DNA of 64,000 nt from Methylorubrum rhodinum (GTDB lineage Bacteria; Pseudomonadota; Alphaproteobacteria; Rhizobiales; Beijerinckiaceae), in assembly GCF_014199935.1 (NCBI RefSeq), contig NZ_JACHOP010000001.1:310001-374000 (forward strand), read 5' to 3'. The notes beneath the pieces are model-generated. The model had not been told where the DNA came from and ran no database searches. It worked only from the letters and a program-made list of their open reading frames with translations. Both the position numbers and the translations under genes were made by a program. This document shows, one piece after another, positions 7,004 through 15,935 of this stretch (the stretch's first letter is position 1; each line of letters begins with the position of its first letter).

Positions 7004-9088
7004 ATGGGCGGCATGAGCCGCGCGACCCGATCCAGCTTCGAGGACGTCCCGCCCGAGAGCTTCGACGAGGACGAGCGCGAGGCGGATGCCGAGATTGCCG
7101 CGCTCGACGACGCGCCGGAAATCGACTTCGACATCGACCACTCCGCGGTCAAGGTCGGCACCGAGATCATCCGCCGGTTCTGGTCGACCCTGCCGACCTC
7201 GCCGGGCGTCTACCGGATGTTCGACCACAAGGGCGACGTCCTCTACGTCGGCAAGGCCAAGAACCTGAAGGCGCGGGTCGGCTCCTACGCGCGGGGGCAG
7301 GCCCACTCGAACCGCATCGCCCGCATGATCGCGCAGACGGCGGCGATGGAGTTCGTCACCACCGCGACCGAGACCGAGGCGCTGCTGCTGGAGGCCAACC
7401 TCATCAAGCAGTTGAAGCCCCGCTTCAACGTGCTGATGCGGGACGACAAGTCGTTCCCCTACATCCTGCTCACCAGCGACGGCCCGGCCCCGCAGATCGT
7501 CAAGCACCGCGGCGCGCGCCGCCGCAAGGGCAACTATTACGGCCCCTTCGCCAACGTCTGGGCGGTCAACCGCACGGTGAACGCGCTCCAGCGCGCCTTC
7601 CTGCTGCGCACCTGCTCGGACAGCTATTACGAGAACCGCACCCGGCCCTGCCTGCTGTTCCAGATCAAGCGCTGCTCCGGCCCCTGCACCGGCGAAATCC
7701 CCGAGGCGGATTACGTCGCGCTGGCCGACAACGCGCGGGCCTTTCTGTCCGGCAAGTCGAACGCCGTGAAGGACCGGATGCGCGAGGAGATGCAGGCGGC
7801 CTCCGAGAACCTCGAATTCGAGCGCGCCGCGCGCTTTCGCGACCGCATTGCGGCGCTCTCGGCGATCCAGGGGACGCAAGGGGTGAACACGCAGGGGGTC
7901 GAGGAGGCCGACGTGTTCGCCCTCGACGAGCAGGCCGGCCAGTTCTGCATCGAGGTGTTCTTCTTCCGCAACTTCCAGAACTGGGGCAACCGCGCCTACT
8001 TCCCCAAGGCCGACCGCTCCATGAGCGGCGATGAGGTGCTGGCCTCGTTCATCTCGCAGTTCTACGACGACAAGCCCGCGCCGCGGGTGGTGCTCGTCAG
8101 CCACGCCGTCGAGGATGCGGAACTGGTCGCCGCCGCGCTCTCCAGCCGGGTCGAGCACCGGGTCGAACTCCACCTGCCGCAGCGGGGCGAGCGCAAGAAC
8201 CTCGTCGACTACGCGAAGCGCAACGCCAAGGAGGCGCTGGGACGGCGCCTCGCCGACACCGCCTCGCAAGGCAAGCTCCTGGCGGCGCTGGGCCAGACCC
8301 TCGGCCTGACCACGCCGCCGCGCCGGGTCGAGGTCTACGACAACTCGCACATCTCCGGCACCAACGCGGTCGGCGGGATGATCGTGGCCGGACCGACCGG
8401 CTTCATGAAGACCCATTACCGCACCTTCAACATCAAGTCGGAGGAGCTGACGCCGGGCGACGATTTCGGGATGATGCGCGAGGTGCTGACCCGCCGCTTC
8501 AAGCGGCTGGCCAAGGAGACGCCGCGCGCCTCCCGCGACGCGGAGGCCGGCATGCCGCAGGCCGTGGCCGAGGAACAGGCGGCCCCCGCCGCCACGGAAC
8601 TGGAAACGGCTCTGGAGAATGCGGAAAACTTCCCGGCCTGGCCCGACCTCGTCCTGATCGACGGCGGCGCCGGGCAACTGGAGGCGGTGCGCGGGGTGCT
8701 GGCCGAGATCGGCGTCACCGACGTGCCGTTGGTCGGCATCGCCAAGGGCCGCGACCGCGATGCCGGGCGCGAGACCTTCTTCCTGCCGGGCCGCCCGCCG
8801 TTCAAGCTGCCGCCGCGCGATCCCGTGCTCTACTTCGTCCAGCGCCTGCGCGACGAGGCCCACCGCTTCGCCATCGGCACCCACCGGGCCCGGCGCAAGC
8901 GCGAGATGACCCGGAATCCGCTGGACGAGATCGCCGGCATCGGCCCCACCCGCAAGCGGGCGCTGCTGCACCATTTCGGCACCGTGAAGGCGATCGAGCG
9001 GGCGGCGCTCGAAGACCTCGCCAAGGCACCGGGCGTGAACGCGGCGACCGCGCGCGCCGTCTACGACTTCTTCCACGCCAATGCCTGA
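7004..9088 (+). CDS. uvrC: Excinuclease ABC subunit C
   Basis: The protein has 694 residues and is full length for UvrC, with an acidic N-terminal extension of about 50 residues common in alphaproteobacteria. The GIY-YIG nuclease domain starts near residue 63 (SPGVYRMFD, then [13 protein letters not shown]). A UVR domain ([15 protein letters not shown]) lies near 265-280, and the RNase H-like C-terminal nuclease follows with [12 protein letters not shown] and [12 protein letters not shown]. Tandem helix-hairpin-helix motifs ([17 protein letters not shown] and [16 protein letters not shown]) close the protein. UvrC makes both incisions around a DNA lesion bound by UvrAB. ATG codons at 7004 and 7013 are both possible starts. 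The stop overlaps the start of pgsA by 8 bases, so the two genes are translationally coupled. Confidence 0.97.
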   Translation: MGGMSRATRSSFEDVPPESFDEDEREADAEIAALDDAPEIDFDIDHSAVKVGTEIIRRFWSTLPTSPGVYRMFDHKGDVLYVGKAKNLKARVGSYARGQAHSNRIARMIAQTAAMEFVTTATETEALLLEANLIKQLKPRFNVLMRDDKSFPYILLTSDGPAPQIVKHRGARRRKGNYYGPFANVWAVNRTVNALQRAFLLRTCSDSYYENRTRPCLLFQIKRCSGPCTGEIPEADYVALADNARAFLSGKSNAVKDRMREEMQAASENLEFERAARFRDRIAALSAIQGTQGVNTQGVEEADVFALDEQAGQFCIEVFFFRNFQNWGNRAYFPKADRSMSGDEVLASFISQFYDDKPAPRVVLVSHAVEDAELVAAALSSRVEHRVELHLPQRGERKNLVDYAKRNAKEALGRRLADTASQGKLLAALGQTLGLTTPPRRVEVYDNSHISGTNAVGGMIVAGPTGFMKTHYRTFNIKSEELTPGDDFGMMREVLTRRFKRLAKETPRASRDAEAGMPQAVAEEQAAPAATELETALENAENFPAWPDLVLIDGGAGQLEAVRGVLAEIGVTDVPLVGIAKGRDRDAGRETFFLPGRPPFKLPPRDPVLYFVQRLRDEAHRFAIGTHRARRKREMTRNPLDEIAGIGPTRKRALLHHFGTVKAIERAALEDLAKAPGVNAATARAVYDFFHANA

Positions 9089-9770
9089 GCCGCACCCCGA
9101 ACCCGCGCGGGAGGCCGGGCCGCATTCGCCGCGGTTGACGCCCTCCTCGGCCCGTGATTTCACCGCCCCGATGAACGCCGTCCTCCCCCGACGCCGGTCG
9201 CAGGCCTGGACGCTCGCGAACTGCCTCACCTACGGCCGCCTCGTCGCGGTCCCGGTCGTGGTCGTCCTGCTGTTCTGGCCGGACGAGTTCGCCGCGCGCT
9301 GGGCCGCCTTCGGCGTCTTCGTTGCCGCCGCGATCACCGACTACCTCGACGGCTACGTCGCGCGCACCTACGCGCAGAGTTCGGCGCTCGGGCGCATGCT
9401 CGATCCGATCGCCGACAAGCTGCTGGTGGCCGCCTGCCTGTTCATGCTCGCCGCCGACGGGACCATCGAGGGCCTCTCGATCGGCGCGGCGATCGTGATC
9501 CTGTGCCGCGAGGTGCTGGTCTCGGGGCTTCGCGAGTATCTCGCCGAGCTGAAGGTCGGCCTGCCGGTCAGCCGCATCGCCAAGTGGAAGACGACCGTCC
9601 AGCTCCTGGCGCTCGGCGTGCTGGTGGCGGGTCCCGCGGCGGAGGCGCTGATTCCCGGCAGCATGGCCCTCGGCATCGTCCTGCTGTGGCTCGCCGCCGC
9701 CCTCACGATCTACACCGGCTGGGACTACATGAGGGCCGGCATCCGGCACGCGATCGACGATCCGCGCTAG
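9081..9770 (+). CDS. pgsA: CDP-diacylglycerol-glycerol-3-phosphate 3-phosphatidyltransferase
   Basis: The enzyme converts CDP-diacylglycerol and glycerol 3-phosphate to phosphatidylglycerol phosphate in the inner membrane. The CDP-alcohol phosphotransferase motif is perfect: DYLDGYVAR, eight residues, then GRMLDPIAD, supplying all the metal-binding aspartates. About five or six hydrophobic helices are visible. From the ATG at 9081 the protein has 229 residues; the first 30 are polar and not conserved-looking, and an ATG at 9171 (MNAVLPRR) gives 199 residues, closer to the usual family length. Neither start has a strong ribosome-binding site, but the first would be coupled to uvrC by overlap. 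T-runs follow the stop at 9771-9783. Confidence 0.95.
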   Translation: MPEPHPEPAREAGPHSPRLTPSSARDFTAPMNAVLPRRRSQAWTLANCLTYGRLVAVPVVVVLLFWPDEFAARWAAFGVFVAAAITDYLDGYVARTYAQSSALGRMLDPIADKLLVAACLFMLAADGTIEGLSIGAAIVILCREVLVSGLREYLAELKVGLPVSRIAKWKTTVQLLALGVLVAGPAAEALIPGSMALGIVLLWLAAALTIYTGWDYMRAGIRHAIDDPR

Positions 9771-9835
9771 TTTTTTGTTTTTTGGGACTTGGGGACCGCC
9801 CGTCTGACGTCGGTCCGGGTCCGGGAGTGCGGCGC

Positions 9836-10087
9836 ATGAAGCTCGTCTACTTCGCCTGGGTGCGCGAGCGCGTCGGCAAGCCGGAGGAGACCGTGACTCC
9901 GCCCCCCGAGGTCGCGACGGTCGCCGACCTGATCGGCTGGCTGAGGACGCGGGGCGAGGAATACGCCTACGCCTTCGAGACCGAGGGCGTGGTCCGCACG
10001 GCCATCGACCGGGTGCATGCCAAGCCCGCCAGTCCGATCGCGGGCGCGCAGGAGATCGCGTTCTTCCCGCCGATGACGGGGGGGTAG
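9836..10087 (+). CDS. moaD: Molybdopterin synthase sulfur-carrier subunit MoaD
   Basis: The protein has 83 residues with the beta-grasp ubiquitin-like pattern: an LVYFAWVRERVG first strand, an ATVADLIGWL helix region and an AFFPPMTGG end. The terminal Gly-Gly is the site that is adenylated and thiocarboxylated, and MoaD then passes sulfur to precursor Z with MoaE. The gene lies 65 bases after pgsA on the same strand. moaE is not in the reading frames that follow, although in many related genomes it is next to moaD. The molybdenum cofactor would serve enzymes such as the sulfite-oxidase-like protein at 35395-36300. Confidence 0.93.
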   Translation: MKLVYFAWVRERVGKPEETVTPPPEVATVADLIGWLRTRGEEYAYAFETEGVVRTAIDRVHAKPASPIAGAQEIAFFPPMTGG

Positions 10088-10126
10088 GCCGCGCAGCGAC
10101 ACGCGGCGCCCCGCCTCACCCTCCCC

Positions 10127-10249
10127 CGTCGTTCCGGGGCCGCGAAGCGGAACCCGGAATCCACCCGTGATGCGGGATGCCCGGCTTGAAGCGAACCGTC
10201 GCGGCCAGTCGTAGATTCCGGGTTCGCCTGCGGCGCCCCGGAATGACGG
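10127..10249. repeat. Dispersed palindromic repeat, copy 1 (short form)
   Basis: The ends read CGTCGTTCCGGGGCCGCGAA and, inverted, CGCCCCGGAATGACGG. Inside, AACCCGGAATCC faces GATTCCGGGTT, and a roughly 55-base centre reads ACCCGTGATGCGGG to GCCAGTCGTAG. The same plan recurs at 19772, 23889, 33764, 36336 and 43476. It lies between the convergent moaD and S9 peptidase genes. Confidence 0.85.
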
Positions 10250-10285
10250 CGGCGGTGAATCGATCCACGCGGTGGCCGGCCCCGA

Positions 10286-12166
10286 CTACCCCTCCCGCAC
10301 CACCTGCACCGAACTCCCCGCCGCCTCCCCCTCCCGGATCGGCTCGCAGCGCCCGCCGAGATGGCGCGCCAGGAACGGCTCGGCCCGCGCGAAGAAGGCC
10401 AGCCGGTTCTCCGGCCGCACGAGGCCGTGGCCCTCGTCCGGGTAGAGCAGGTAGGTCACCGGCACGCCGCCGCGCTCCAGGGCCGCGACCATCTGATCGG
10501 ATTCGGCCTGTTTCACCCGCGGGTCGTTGGCGCCCTGGACGATCATCAGCGGCGCCTTGATCCGGTCGGCGAAATAGACCGGCGAGCGCTCGCGGATCAG
10601 CGCCATGCCCTCCTCCGTGTCCGGATCGCCGATGGCGCGGTGGAGCTGCGTCCGCATCGCCTCCCAATAGGGCGGGATGGTGCGCACCAGCGTCTCGAGA
10701 TTGGACGGGCCGACGAGGTCGATGCCGCAGGCGTAGACGTCGGGGTTGCGGCACAGAGCCATCAGCGCGGCGTAGCCGCCGTAGCTGCCGCCCATGATCG
10801 CGACGCGCTTCGGGTCGGCCACGCCCTCGGCCACCGCCCAGGCGACGGCATCGAGCAGGTCGTCGTCCATGGCCCGGCCCCAGGCGCCGTCGCCCGCGTT
10901 GAGGAAGGACTTTCCGAAGCCGGTCGAGGAGCGGAAGTTGACGCTGAGGGCCGCGTAGCCGCGGTTGGCCAGCCACTGGTGCATCGGATCGAAGCCGAAG
11001 CTGTCGCGCGCCCAAGGCCCTCCGTGGACGAGGAGCACCAGCGGCCCCGGCCCGTCCGCGCCGAGCGGTCGGCTCAGGTAGGACACGAGGTCGAGCCCGT
11101 CGCGGGAGCGGATCACCGCCGGATGCATCGGCACCAGCGGCGCGCCGTCGAGTTCCGGCCGGGCGCTGCCGAGGGGGCGCAGGGTCTTGGCGCGCCGGTG
11201 GTAGAGCGCCGCCTCGCTCACCCGCGTGTCCGCGCGGGCGACGACGATCCAGAGCGCGTCGTCCTCGCTGCGGCTCGACGGATACCAGTCGCCCAGCCCC
11301 TGACCGTCGAGGAAGGCGAAGTCGTCGCGGAAGCGGTCGTCCAGCACGTGCCAGCGGCGGCGGGCATGGGTGACCGAATAGGCGATCGGCTCGCGGGTCT
11401 CGATGTCGTGGAGAACGGTGCCGATATCGGCCTCGTCGTGCGCCGCGATCGTCCGCACCGCGCCGCTGGCGATGTCGATCCGGGTGAGCGCGGCGGTGTC
11501 CCGGCCGCGGCTGTCGCGGCAGAACAGGATGCGTCCCGTCGCGTCGAGGTTCTCGGCGCCCGAGGCGCGGGCATCCTCCGGCGGGAAGGTCAGCCAGGGT
11601 TTCCAGCCCTCGCCGTCGCGGATCAGGGTCTCGCTCGCCCCGTCGCGCCGGTTCCGGATCGCGAAGCGCGCGACGTAGTCCTCGTCGATGATGAAACCGA
11701 GAAAGCCGGGGTTCTCCGCCACGAGTTGCCGCTCGCCGGTGGCCAGATCGACGCTGTGCAGGTCGTGAAAGCGCGCGTCGCGGTCGTTCAGCGCGAGCAG
11801 CACCCGGCCGCGCACCAGCCGGCTCATCCCGACGATGGCCGCGGCGATGCCGGGATAGGGCGTCAGGTCGCGGTGCTCGCCCGACTCGAGGTCCGCGGCG
11901 AACACGTGAAAGTTCTCGTCGCCGTCGACGTCCTGCACGTAGAGCAGGTGGCGCCCGTCATAGGCGAAGGCGAAGCTGTCGACCGCCCGGCGCCGGTCCC
12001 GCGTCACGGGCCGGGCGGCGTCGAGCGCATCGAGCGGCGCCGACCAGATGTTGAGCACGCCCTCGTAGGGCGCGACCCAAGCGAGCCGCTTGCCGTCCGG
12101 GCTGATCTGATGGCCGTACCGCGTCGGGTTGCCGAACAGGTGCTCGCGCGGGATCAGATCGACCAT
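10286..12166 (-). CDS. S9 family serine peptidase (prolyl oligopeptidase / acylaminoacyl-peptidase type)
   Basis: The protein has 626 residues. The N-terminal two thirds show repeated beta-propeller strands with WD-like phrases (ISPDGKRLAWVAP, FAYDGRHLLYVQD). The C-terminal third is an alpha/beta hydrolase: VHGGPWARD, then the nucleophile elbow GGSYGGYAAL with Ser461, Asp547 in GANDPRV and His580 in YPDEGHGL. This triad and its order are those of family S9. Such enzymes cleave short peptides, often after proline or from blocked N-termini, usually in the cytoplasm; no signal peptide is present. The start has an AGGAG site 7 bases upstream. Its 5' end is 27 bases upstream-facing from the next L,D-transpeptidase stop on the same strand, so the two may share a transcript. 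Confidence 0.93.
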   Translation of the reverse strand: MVDLIPREHLFGNPTRYGHQISPDGKRLAWVAPYEGVLNIWSAPLDALDAARPVTRDRRRAVDSFAFAYDGRHLLYVQDVDGDENFHVFAADLESGEHRDLTPYPGIAAAIVGMSRLVRGRVLLALNDRDARFHDLHSVDLATGERQLVAENPGFLGFIIDEDYVARFAIRNRRDGASETLIRDGEGWKPWLTFPPEDARASGAENLDATGRILFCRDSRGRDTAALTRIDIASGAVRTIAAHDEADIGTVLHDIETREPIAYSVTHARRRWHVLDDRFRDDFAFLDGQGLGDWYPSSRSEDDALWIVVARADTRVSEAALYHRRAKTLRPLGSARPELDGAPLVPMHPAVIRSRDGLDLVSYLSRPLGADGPGPLVLLVHGGPWARDSFGFDPMHQWLANRGYAALSVNFRSSTGFGKSFLNAGDGAWGRAMDDDLLDAVAWAVAEGVADPKRVAIMGGSYGGYAALMALCRNPDVYACGIDLVGPSNLETLVRTIPPYWEAMRTQLHRAIGDPDTEEGMALIRERSPVYFADRIKAPLMIVQGANDPRVKQAESDQMVAALERGGVPVTYLLYPDEGHGLVRPENRLAFFARAEPFLARHLGGRCEPIREGEAAGSSVQVVREG

Positions 12167-12221
12167 GGCGTCTCCTCGCGGGGCTCTTCGCTCAGGCCCC
12201 GCGAGGAAAGGTAAGGCCGCT

Positions 12222-13193
12222 TCAGCCGAGCACCACCACCTTGGTGCCGACTTCGACCCGGTTGAACAGGTCGATCGCGTCCTGGTTGATCATGCGGATG
12301 CAGCCCGAGGACACGCTCTGGCCGATGGAGTGCGGCTCCAGCGTGCCGTGGATGCGGAACAGGGTGTCCTTGTTGTTCTGCCACAGATACATGGCGCGCG
12401 CGCCGAGCGGGTTGCGCGAGCCGCCGGGCACGCCGAGCCCGCTCTGGAGCTTGTCGACCTGACCGGCGAGGTCGGGACGCCGGGCGATCATCTCCTTGGG
12501 CGGATACCAATCGGGCCAGGCCTGCTTCGAGTTGATCGTCGCGGTGCCCGACCACGCGAAACCCTGCTTGCCGACGCCGACGCCGTAGCGGCGGGCGCGC
12601 CCGCCCGGCAGGACGAGGTAGAGGAAGCGGGCGCGCGGATCGATCACGATGGTGCCCGGCGGCTCGGTGGTGCGGAAATCGACCTCCTGGCGCAGGTAGG
12701 TCTGGTTGAACTTCTTGTAGTTGATGGCCGCGACCGGGAACGGCTCACCGGAGGCCGGGCCATAGGCGCGGCCGTAGTCGATCGGGCCGTTGTCGGGCTG
12801 CTGCGGCGGCATCTGCCAGCCGGCCTGCCCCGGAGCGGCCGGGCGCGGCGTCTGGATCGGGCCGTTGGCCGGGGACTGGTTCAGGGCCTGTCCGGCCGGC
12901 GCCTCGGGCGGCGGCTCGCCGTAGCGCTCGGCCCGTCGGCGGGCATAGGCCTCGGCGTCGAGATCGCCGGCGTCCGGCACCGGACGGCCGTTGCTGACTC
13001 GGCCGTTATAGGGGACGTATTGCCCGCCGCGCTTGCGGTAGAGCTGGCCCGCGGCGTCCTGATAGAGCCGGTCGTCGTCGTAGCCGCCGAATCCTTGCGC
13101 CGCGGCGAGACCGGGCAGGCCCACGAGCGGGGTCAGGAGCGCGAGGCTCGTCGCTGCCCCGAGGAGAAGGGTACGGCGGTTTGGCATGGACAT
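12222..13193 (-). CDS. L,D-transpeptidase (ErfK/YbiS family), second copy with long linker
   Basis: The protein has 323 residues from the ATG at 13193 (an ATG at 13187 is equally possible). The N-terminus is an export signal with paired arginines (PNRRTLLLGAATSLALL) ending near GLAAAQ. A proline/glycine-rich linker occupies about residues 30-160, and the YkuD domain follows, ending in HGTLEPHSIGQ-SSGCIRMINQDAIDLFNRV with Cys298 as nucleophile. It should act in the periplasm on peptidoglycan crosslinking or protein attachment. It is a paralogue of 5029-5757; the catalytic ends are very alike, while the N-terminal linkers differ. It lies 55 bases upstream of the S9 peptidase on the same strand. 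Confidence 0.92.
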   Translation of the reverse strand: MSMPNRRTLLLGAATSLALLTPLVGLPGLAAAQGFGGYDDDRLYQDAAGQLYRKRGGQYVPYNGRVSNGRPVPDAGDLDAEAYARRRAERYGEPPPEAPAGQALNQSPANGPIQTPRPAAPGQAGWQMPPQQPDNGPIDYGRAYGPASGEPFPVAAINYKKFNQTYLRQEVDFRTTEPPGTIVIDPRARFLYLVLPGGRARRYGVGVGKQGFAWSGTATINSKQAWPDWYPPKEMIARRPDLAGQVDKLQSGLGVPGGSRNPLGARAMYLWQNNKDTLFRIHGTLEPHSIGQSVSSGCIRMINQDAIDLFNRVEVGTKVVVLG

Positions 13194-13511
13194 GGATCGC
13201 TCGAAAGAAATGCGCCGGACCGGCCCCGGATTCCGAAAGCGGATGACGGTCACGATCGTCCGGGCCGGCTGAACTGCCCCGCTTGCATGTAACAAGGACC
13301 AGACCGCGCGTCACGCCGACAGCCCGGCTTAGCAGTGGGCTAGCACGACGACCGTGCGAACATTGTGTCCGAAGGGTTACACTCGGGCCGCTCGTCCGAT
13401 CCGGGGACGGACAAATCGGCGGACATTAACGATTTTGAAAAAATTGTGCCGATGAGGGCGAAATCGTGGTGGACGACGATTGCAACCGGGCCAACACCGC
13501 TTAGATGAAGC
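13194..13511. other. Divergent intergenic region upstream of the second L,D-transpeptidase
   Basis: No gene is evident. The most notable content is an AT-rich island at about 13427-13447 (TTAACGATTTTGAAAAAATTG) in otherwise GC-rich DNA. This suits a promoter or regulator site for the small rightward gene that follows. Confidence 0.4.
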
Positions 13512-13796
13512 GTGACCGTTCGGCCCCGACCACGGACCCCTCAGATCGTGCGCGCCTCGCCCTTCCGCATCTTGCTCGGATCGCTCAGCCTCGCCTTGAG
13601 CTGGTCCACCGCTGCCCTGGCCGCGCCCGAGGCGAAGGTCAAGGCTCCCCGTCTGGCCGAGGCGCCCGCCGCCCCGGCCGCCAAGCCCGGCACCGTCTGG
13701 ACCGCTGCCGAACCCGACAATTGCTCCCGCGCCCGGCGCAAGCTGTGGCAGGAGGGCGAGGGCTGGATCGTCAAGACGATCACGGTCTGCCGGTGA
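13512..13796 (+). CDS. Small exported hypothetical protein
   Basis: The protein has 94 residues from a GTG at 13512; a second in-frame GTG at 13548 gives 82 residues and a shorter n-region. Both yield a signal peptide (ILLGSLSLALSWSTAALA) cut near AAPEA. The mature part is Ala/Pro/Lys-rich and then has CSRARRKLWQEGEGWIVKTITVCR, so two cysteines about 20 residues apart could form a disulfide in the periplasm. I do not recognise the family. The sequence is compact and the ending is protein-like, which supports a real gene rather than chance. Confidence 0.6.
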   Translation: MTVRPRPRTPQIVRASPFRILLGSLSLALSWSTAALAAPEAKVKAPRLAEAPAAPAAKPGTVWTAAEPDNCSRARRKLWQEGEGWIVKTITVCR

Positions 13797-13929
13797 TCTC
13801 GCCGCCGGTCGCGGCTTCATCACAGGAGATCGGGCGCCTGAGCGCCTGACCCCTCGAAGCCGGCTGCCGAACCCGCTACAACCCCGCCGCCGCGCAGACC
13901 CTGCGGCGACGGCTCGGCGGACTCTTCCG

Positions 13930-15174
13930 GTGATACGCGTCCTCCATACGGGCGACTGGCATATCGGGCAGACCCTGCGCGGCTTCTCGCGCGAGTCCGA
14001 GCACGCGGCCGTCTTCGCCCGGCTCGAAGCCATCGCCGCGGAGCGCGAGGTCGACGCCCTGGTGGTCGCGGGCGACGTGTTCGACTGCCAGAACCCGTCG
14101 GGCGAATCGCAAGGACGCTTCTACGCCCTGATGGCGCGCCTCCACGCGGCGCGGCCGGCCATGACCATCGTGATCACCGCGGGCAACCACGACGCCGCCG
14201 GGCGGCTGGAGGCGCCGCGCCCGCTGCTGGAGGCGATCGGCGTGCGGGTGATCGGCAATGTCCGCCGCCGCGACGGTATGATCGACCCGAGCCATCACCT
14301 CGTGCCGATCCGCGACGCCTCCGGCGAAGTGGCGGCGCAGGTGCTCGCCGTCTCCTACCCCACCGCCGCCTGCCTGCCGCCGCTCTCCTCGATCAACAAG
14401 GCGGAGGGCGGCGACCCGTCGCCCATCGTGCGCGGCGTGCGCGACCTCTACGGCCAGCTGTTCGAGGCGGCGCGTCCCCGGCTCGGCGGGCTGCCGCTCC
14501 TCGTCACCGGCCATCTCCACGTGGCGGGCGGGCTCGAATCGGAAGGCGCGGAGCGGCGCATCCTCGTGGGCGGCGAGCACGCCGTGCCGGCCGACGTGTT
14601 TCCCGACGAGGCGCGCTACGTCGCGCTCGGCCATCTCCACAAAGCGCAAGGGTTGGGGCGCGGGCACGTGCGCTATTGCGGCTCGCTGATCCCGCTCTCG
14701 GCCGCCGAGCAGCCCTATCGCCACGGGGTCACGCTCGTGACGCTGGGCTCCGGTCCGGCCGAGGTCGAGCAGATCGCAATCGAGCGCCCGGTGCCGTTCC
14801 TGCGCCTGCCGGCCGCCAGTGACATGACGCTCGACGACCTCGGCGACCATCTGACGGCGCTCGGGCTCGATCCCGACCTGCCGCCGGAGGCCCGGCCCTA
14901 CATCCAGGTGCGGCTCGCCCGCGAGGGGCTGCTGCCGGGCTACCGCGCCGAGGTCGACCGCATCGCCGAGAGCTTCCCGGTGCGGATCGTGGACGTGCGC
15001 GTCGCCGTGCCGGCGCGGGTCGCCATCGAGATCGAGGAGACCGAAGCGCCGCCGCCGCGCCTGTCCGAGCGTGACCCGGAAGAGCTGTTCCGCCTCGCCT
15101 ACCGCGCCCGCTGGGACGAGGAGCCGGGCTTAGCGCATCTCGACGTGTTCCACCGCGCGCGGGCCGAGGCCTGA
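13930..15174 (+). CDS. sbcD: DNA repair exonuclease SbcCD, nuclease subunit SbcD (Mre11-like)
   Basis: The protein has 414 residues and starts with GTG. The calcineurin-like phosphoesterase motifs appear in order: GDWHIGQ near residue 8, AGDVFDCQNPS near 50, GNHDAAGR near 88, TGHLHVAGG near 195 and LGHLHKAQG near 235. These supply the two-metal site of the Mre11/SbcD nuclease, which with SbcC opens hairpins and trims protein-blocked DNA ends. The C-terminal capping region (after about 280) contains YIQVRLAREGLLPGYRAEVD. Normally sbcC follows at once; here a mazEF-type pair occupies the 761 bases between them. Confidence 0.96.
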   Translation: MIRVLHTGDWHIGQTLRGFSRESEHAAVFARLEAIAAEREVDALVVAGDVFDCQNPSGESQGRFYALMARLHAARPAMTIVITAGNHDAAGRLEAPRPLLEAIGVRVIGNVRRRDGMIDPSHHLVPIRDASGEVAAQVLAVSYPTAACLPPLSSINKAEGGDPSPIVRGVRDLYGQLFEAARPRLGGLPLLVTGHLHVAGGLESEGAERRILVGGEHAVPADVFPDEARYVALGHLHKAQGLGRGHVRYCGSLIPLSAAEQPYRHGVTLVTLGSGPAEVEQIAIERPVPFLRLPAASDMTLDDLGDHLTALGLDPDLPPEARPYIQVRLAREGLLPGYRAEVDRIAESFPVRIVDVRVAVPARVAIEIEETEAPPPRLSERDPEELFRLAYRARWDEEPGLAHLDVFHRARAEA

Positions 15175-15223
15175 GCCGATGTACGAGCGAGCGTGCAGAC
15201 GCTTGTTCGGCGCGATGAACTGA

Positions 15224-15244
15224 CGTATCTACGATGACGATACG
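15224..15244. promoter_or_regulatory. Inverted repeat upstream of mazE, possible autoregulatory operator
   Basis: CGTATC and GATACG form a 6-bp inverted repeat with a 9-base spacer, 35 bases before the mazE start. AbrB-type antitoxins usually bind palindromes of this kind in their own promoter. The assignment is positional only. Confidence 0.4.
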
Positions 15245-15278
15245 GATGGGGGCAGCCTGCGCGAGAGCCGGAAGCCCG

Positions 15279-15536
15279 ATGGATGTTCCAATGATCGTTC
15301 AGTTCTCGAAATGGGGCAACAGCCTCGCCCTGCGCATCCCAGCCCATGCGATGCGCGACATCGGTGCGACCGAGGGCATGAAGGCCGACCTGATCGTGGA
15401 GGACGGCCGTCTGGTCGTCGTACCGATCGTCGAGAAGCGCCGCCGCAATTTGGAGGATCTCCTGGCACGCGTGACCGAGGACAATTTGCATGACGCGATC
15501 TTCGAAGGCCCGGAAGTCGGCTCCGAAGAGTGGTGA
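15279..15536 (+). CDS. mazE: AbrB/MazE-type antitoxin
   Basis: The protein has 85 residues from the ATG at 15279, which has a GGAAG site 4 bases upstream; the next ATG at 15291 gives 81. The N-terminal half is a swapped-hairpin AbrB DNA-binding domain of MazE type: IVQFSKWGNSLALRIPAHAMRDIGATEG, then LIVEDGRLVVVPI. The C-terminal half is acidic (RVTEDNLHDAIFEGPEVGSEEW), as expected for the segment that wraps around and inhibits the toxin. It overlaps the toxin gene by 47 bases, typical of coupled toxin-antitoxin translation. Confidence 0.9.
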   Translation: MDVPMIVQFSKWGNSLALRIPAHAMRDIGATEGMKADLIVEDGRLVVVPIVEKRRRNLEDLLARVTEDNLHDAIFEGPEVGSEEW

Positions 15537-15882
15537 CGCCTCGGCCGACTACGTCCCGGAGGCCGGCGATCTGGTCAAGGTCGATTTCAGCCCGACCGTC
15601 GGCACCGAGAAATCGGGCTTTCGGCGAGGGCTCGTCATCTCGCCCCGGTCGTACAACGCCCGGGTCGGCCGTTGTCATGTCTGCCCGATCACCACGCAGG
15701 CCAAGGGCTACCCGTTCGAGGTGCCGTTGCCGCCCGGCCTCGATGTGACGGGGGTCGTCGTTCCGGATCAGGGAAAGCCGCTGGATTATCGGGTTCGCCG
15801 GCTTGTCTTCGTCCAGGCGGCCCCGCAAGACGTCCTCGACGAGGCGCGCGAGATGATCCGGGTGTTCCTCGCGATCGAATGA
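15490..15882 (+). CDS. mazF: MazF/PemK-type endoribonuclease toxin
   Basis: The protein has 130 residues. After a basic N-terminal tail, AGDLVKVDFSPTVGTEKSGFRRGLVISP matches the first strands of the MazF fold with the conserved Arg of the RPGLVIS-like motif, and VCPITTQAKGYPFEVPLP carries the conserved Thr. LDYRVRRLVFVQAAP and the closing helix are also typical. MazF toxins cut mRNA, rRNA or tRNA at short sequences when the antitoxin is lost. The start lies inside mazE. The gene ends 53 bases before sbcC, so transcription through the pair could also reach sbcC. Confidence 0.92.
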   Translation: MTRSSKARKSAPKSGDASADYVPEAGDLVKVDFSPTVGTEKSGFRRGLVISPRSYNARVGRCHVCPITTQAKGYPFEVPLPPGLDVTGVVVPDQGKPLDYRVRRLVFVQAAPQDVLDEAREMIRVFLAIE

Positions 15883-15935
15883 GGGCCGACGGGCGGACCC
15901 TCCGGCTCCACCGCCCGCAACCTTGCCGTTGAGAC

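Noticed and set aside
9771..9783. T-rich run after pgsA as a Rho-independent terminator
   Set aside because: Two T6 runs are present but no GC-rich stem precedes them.
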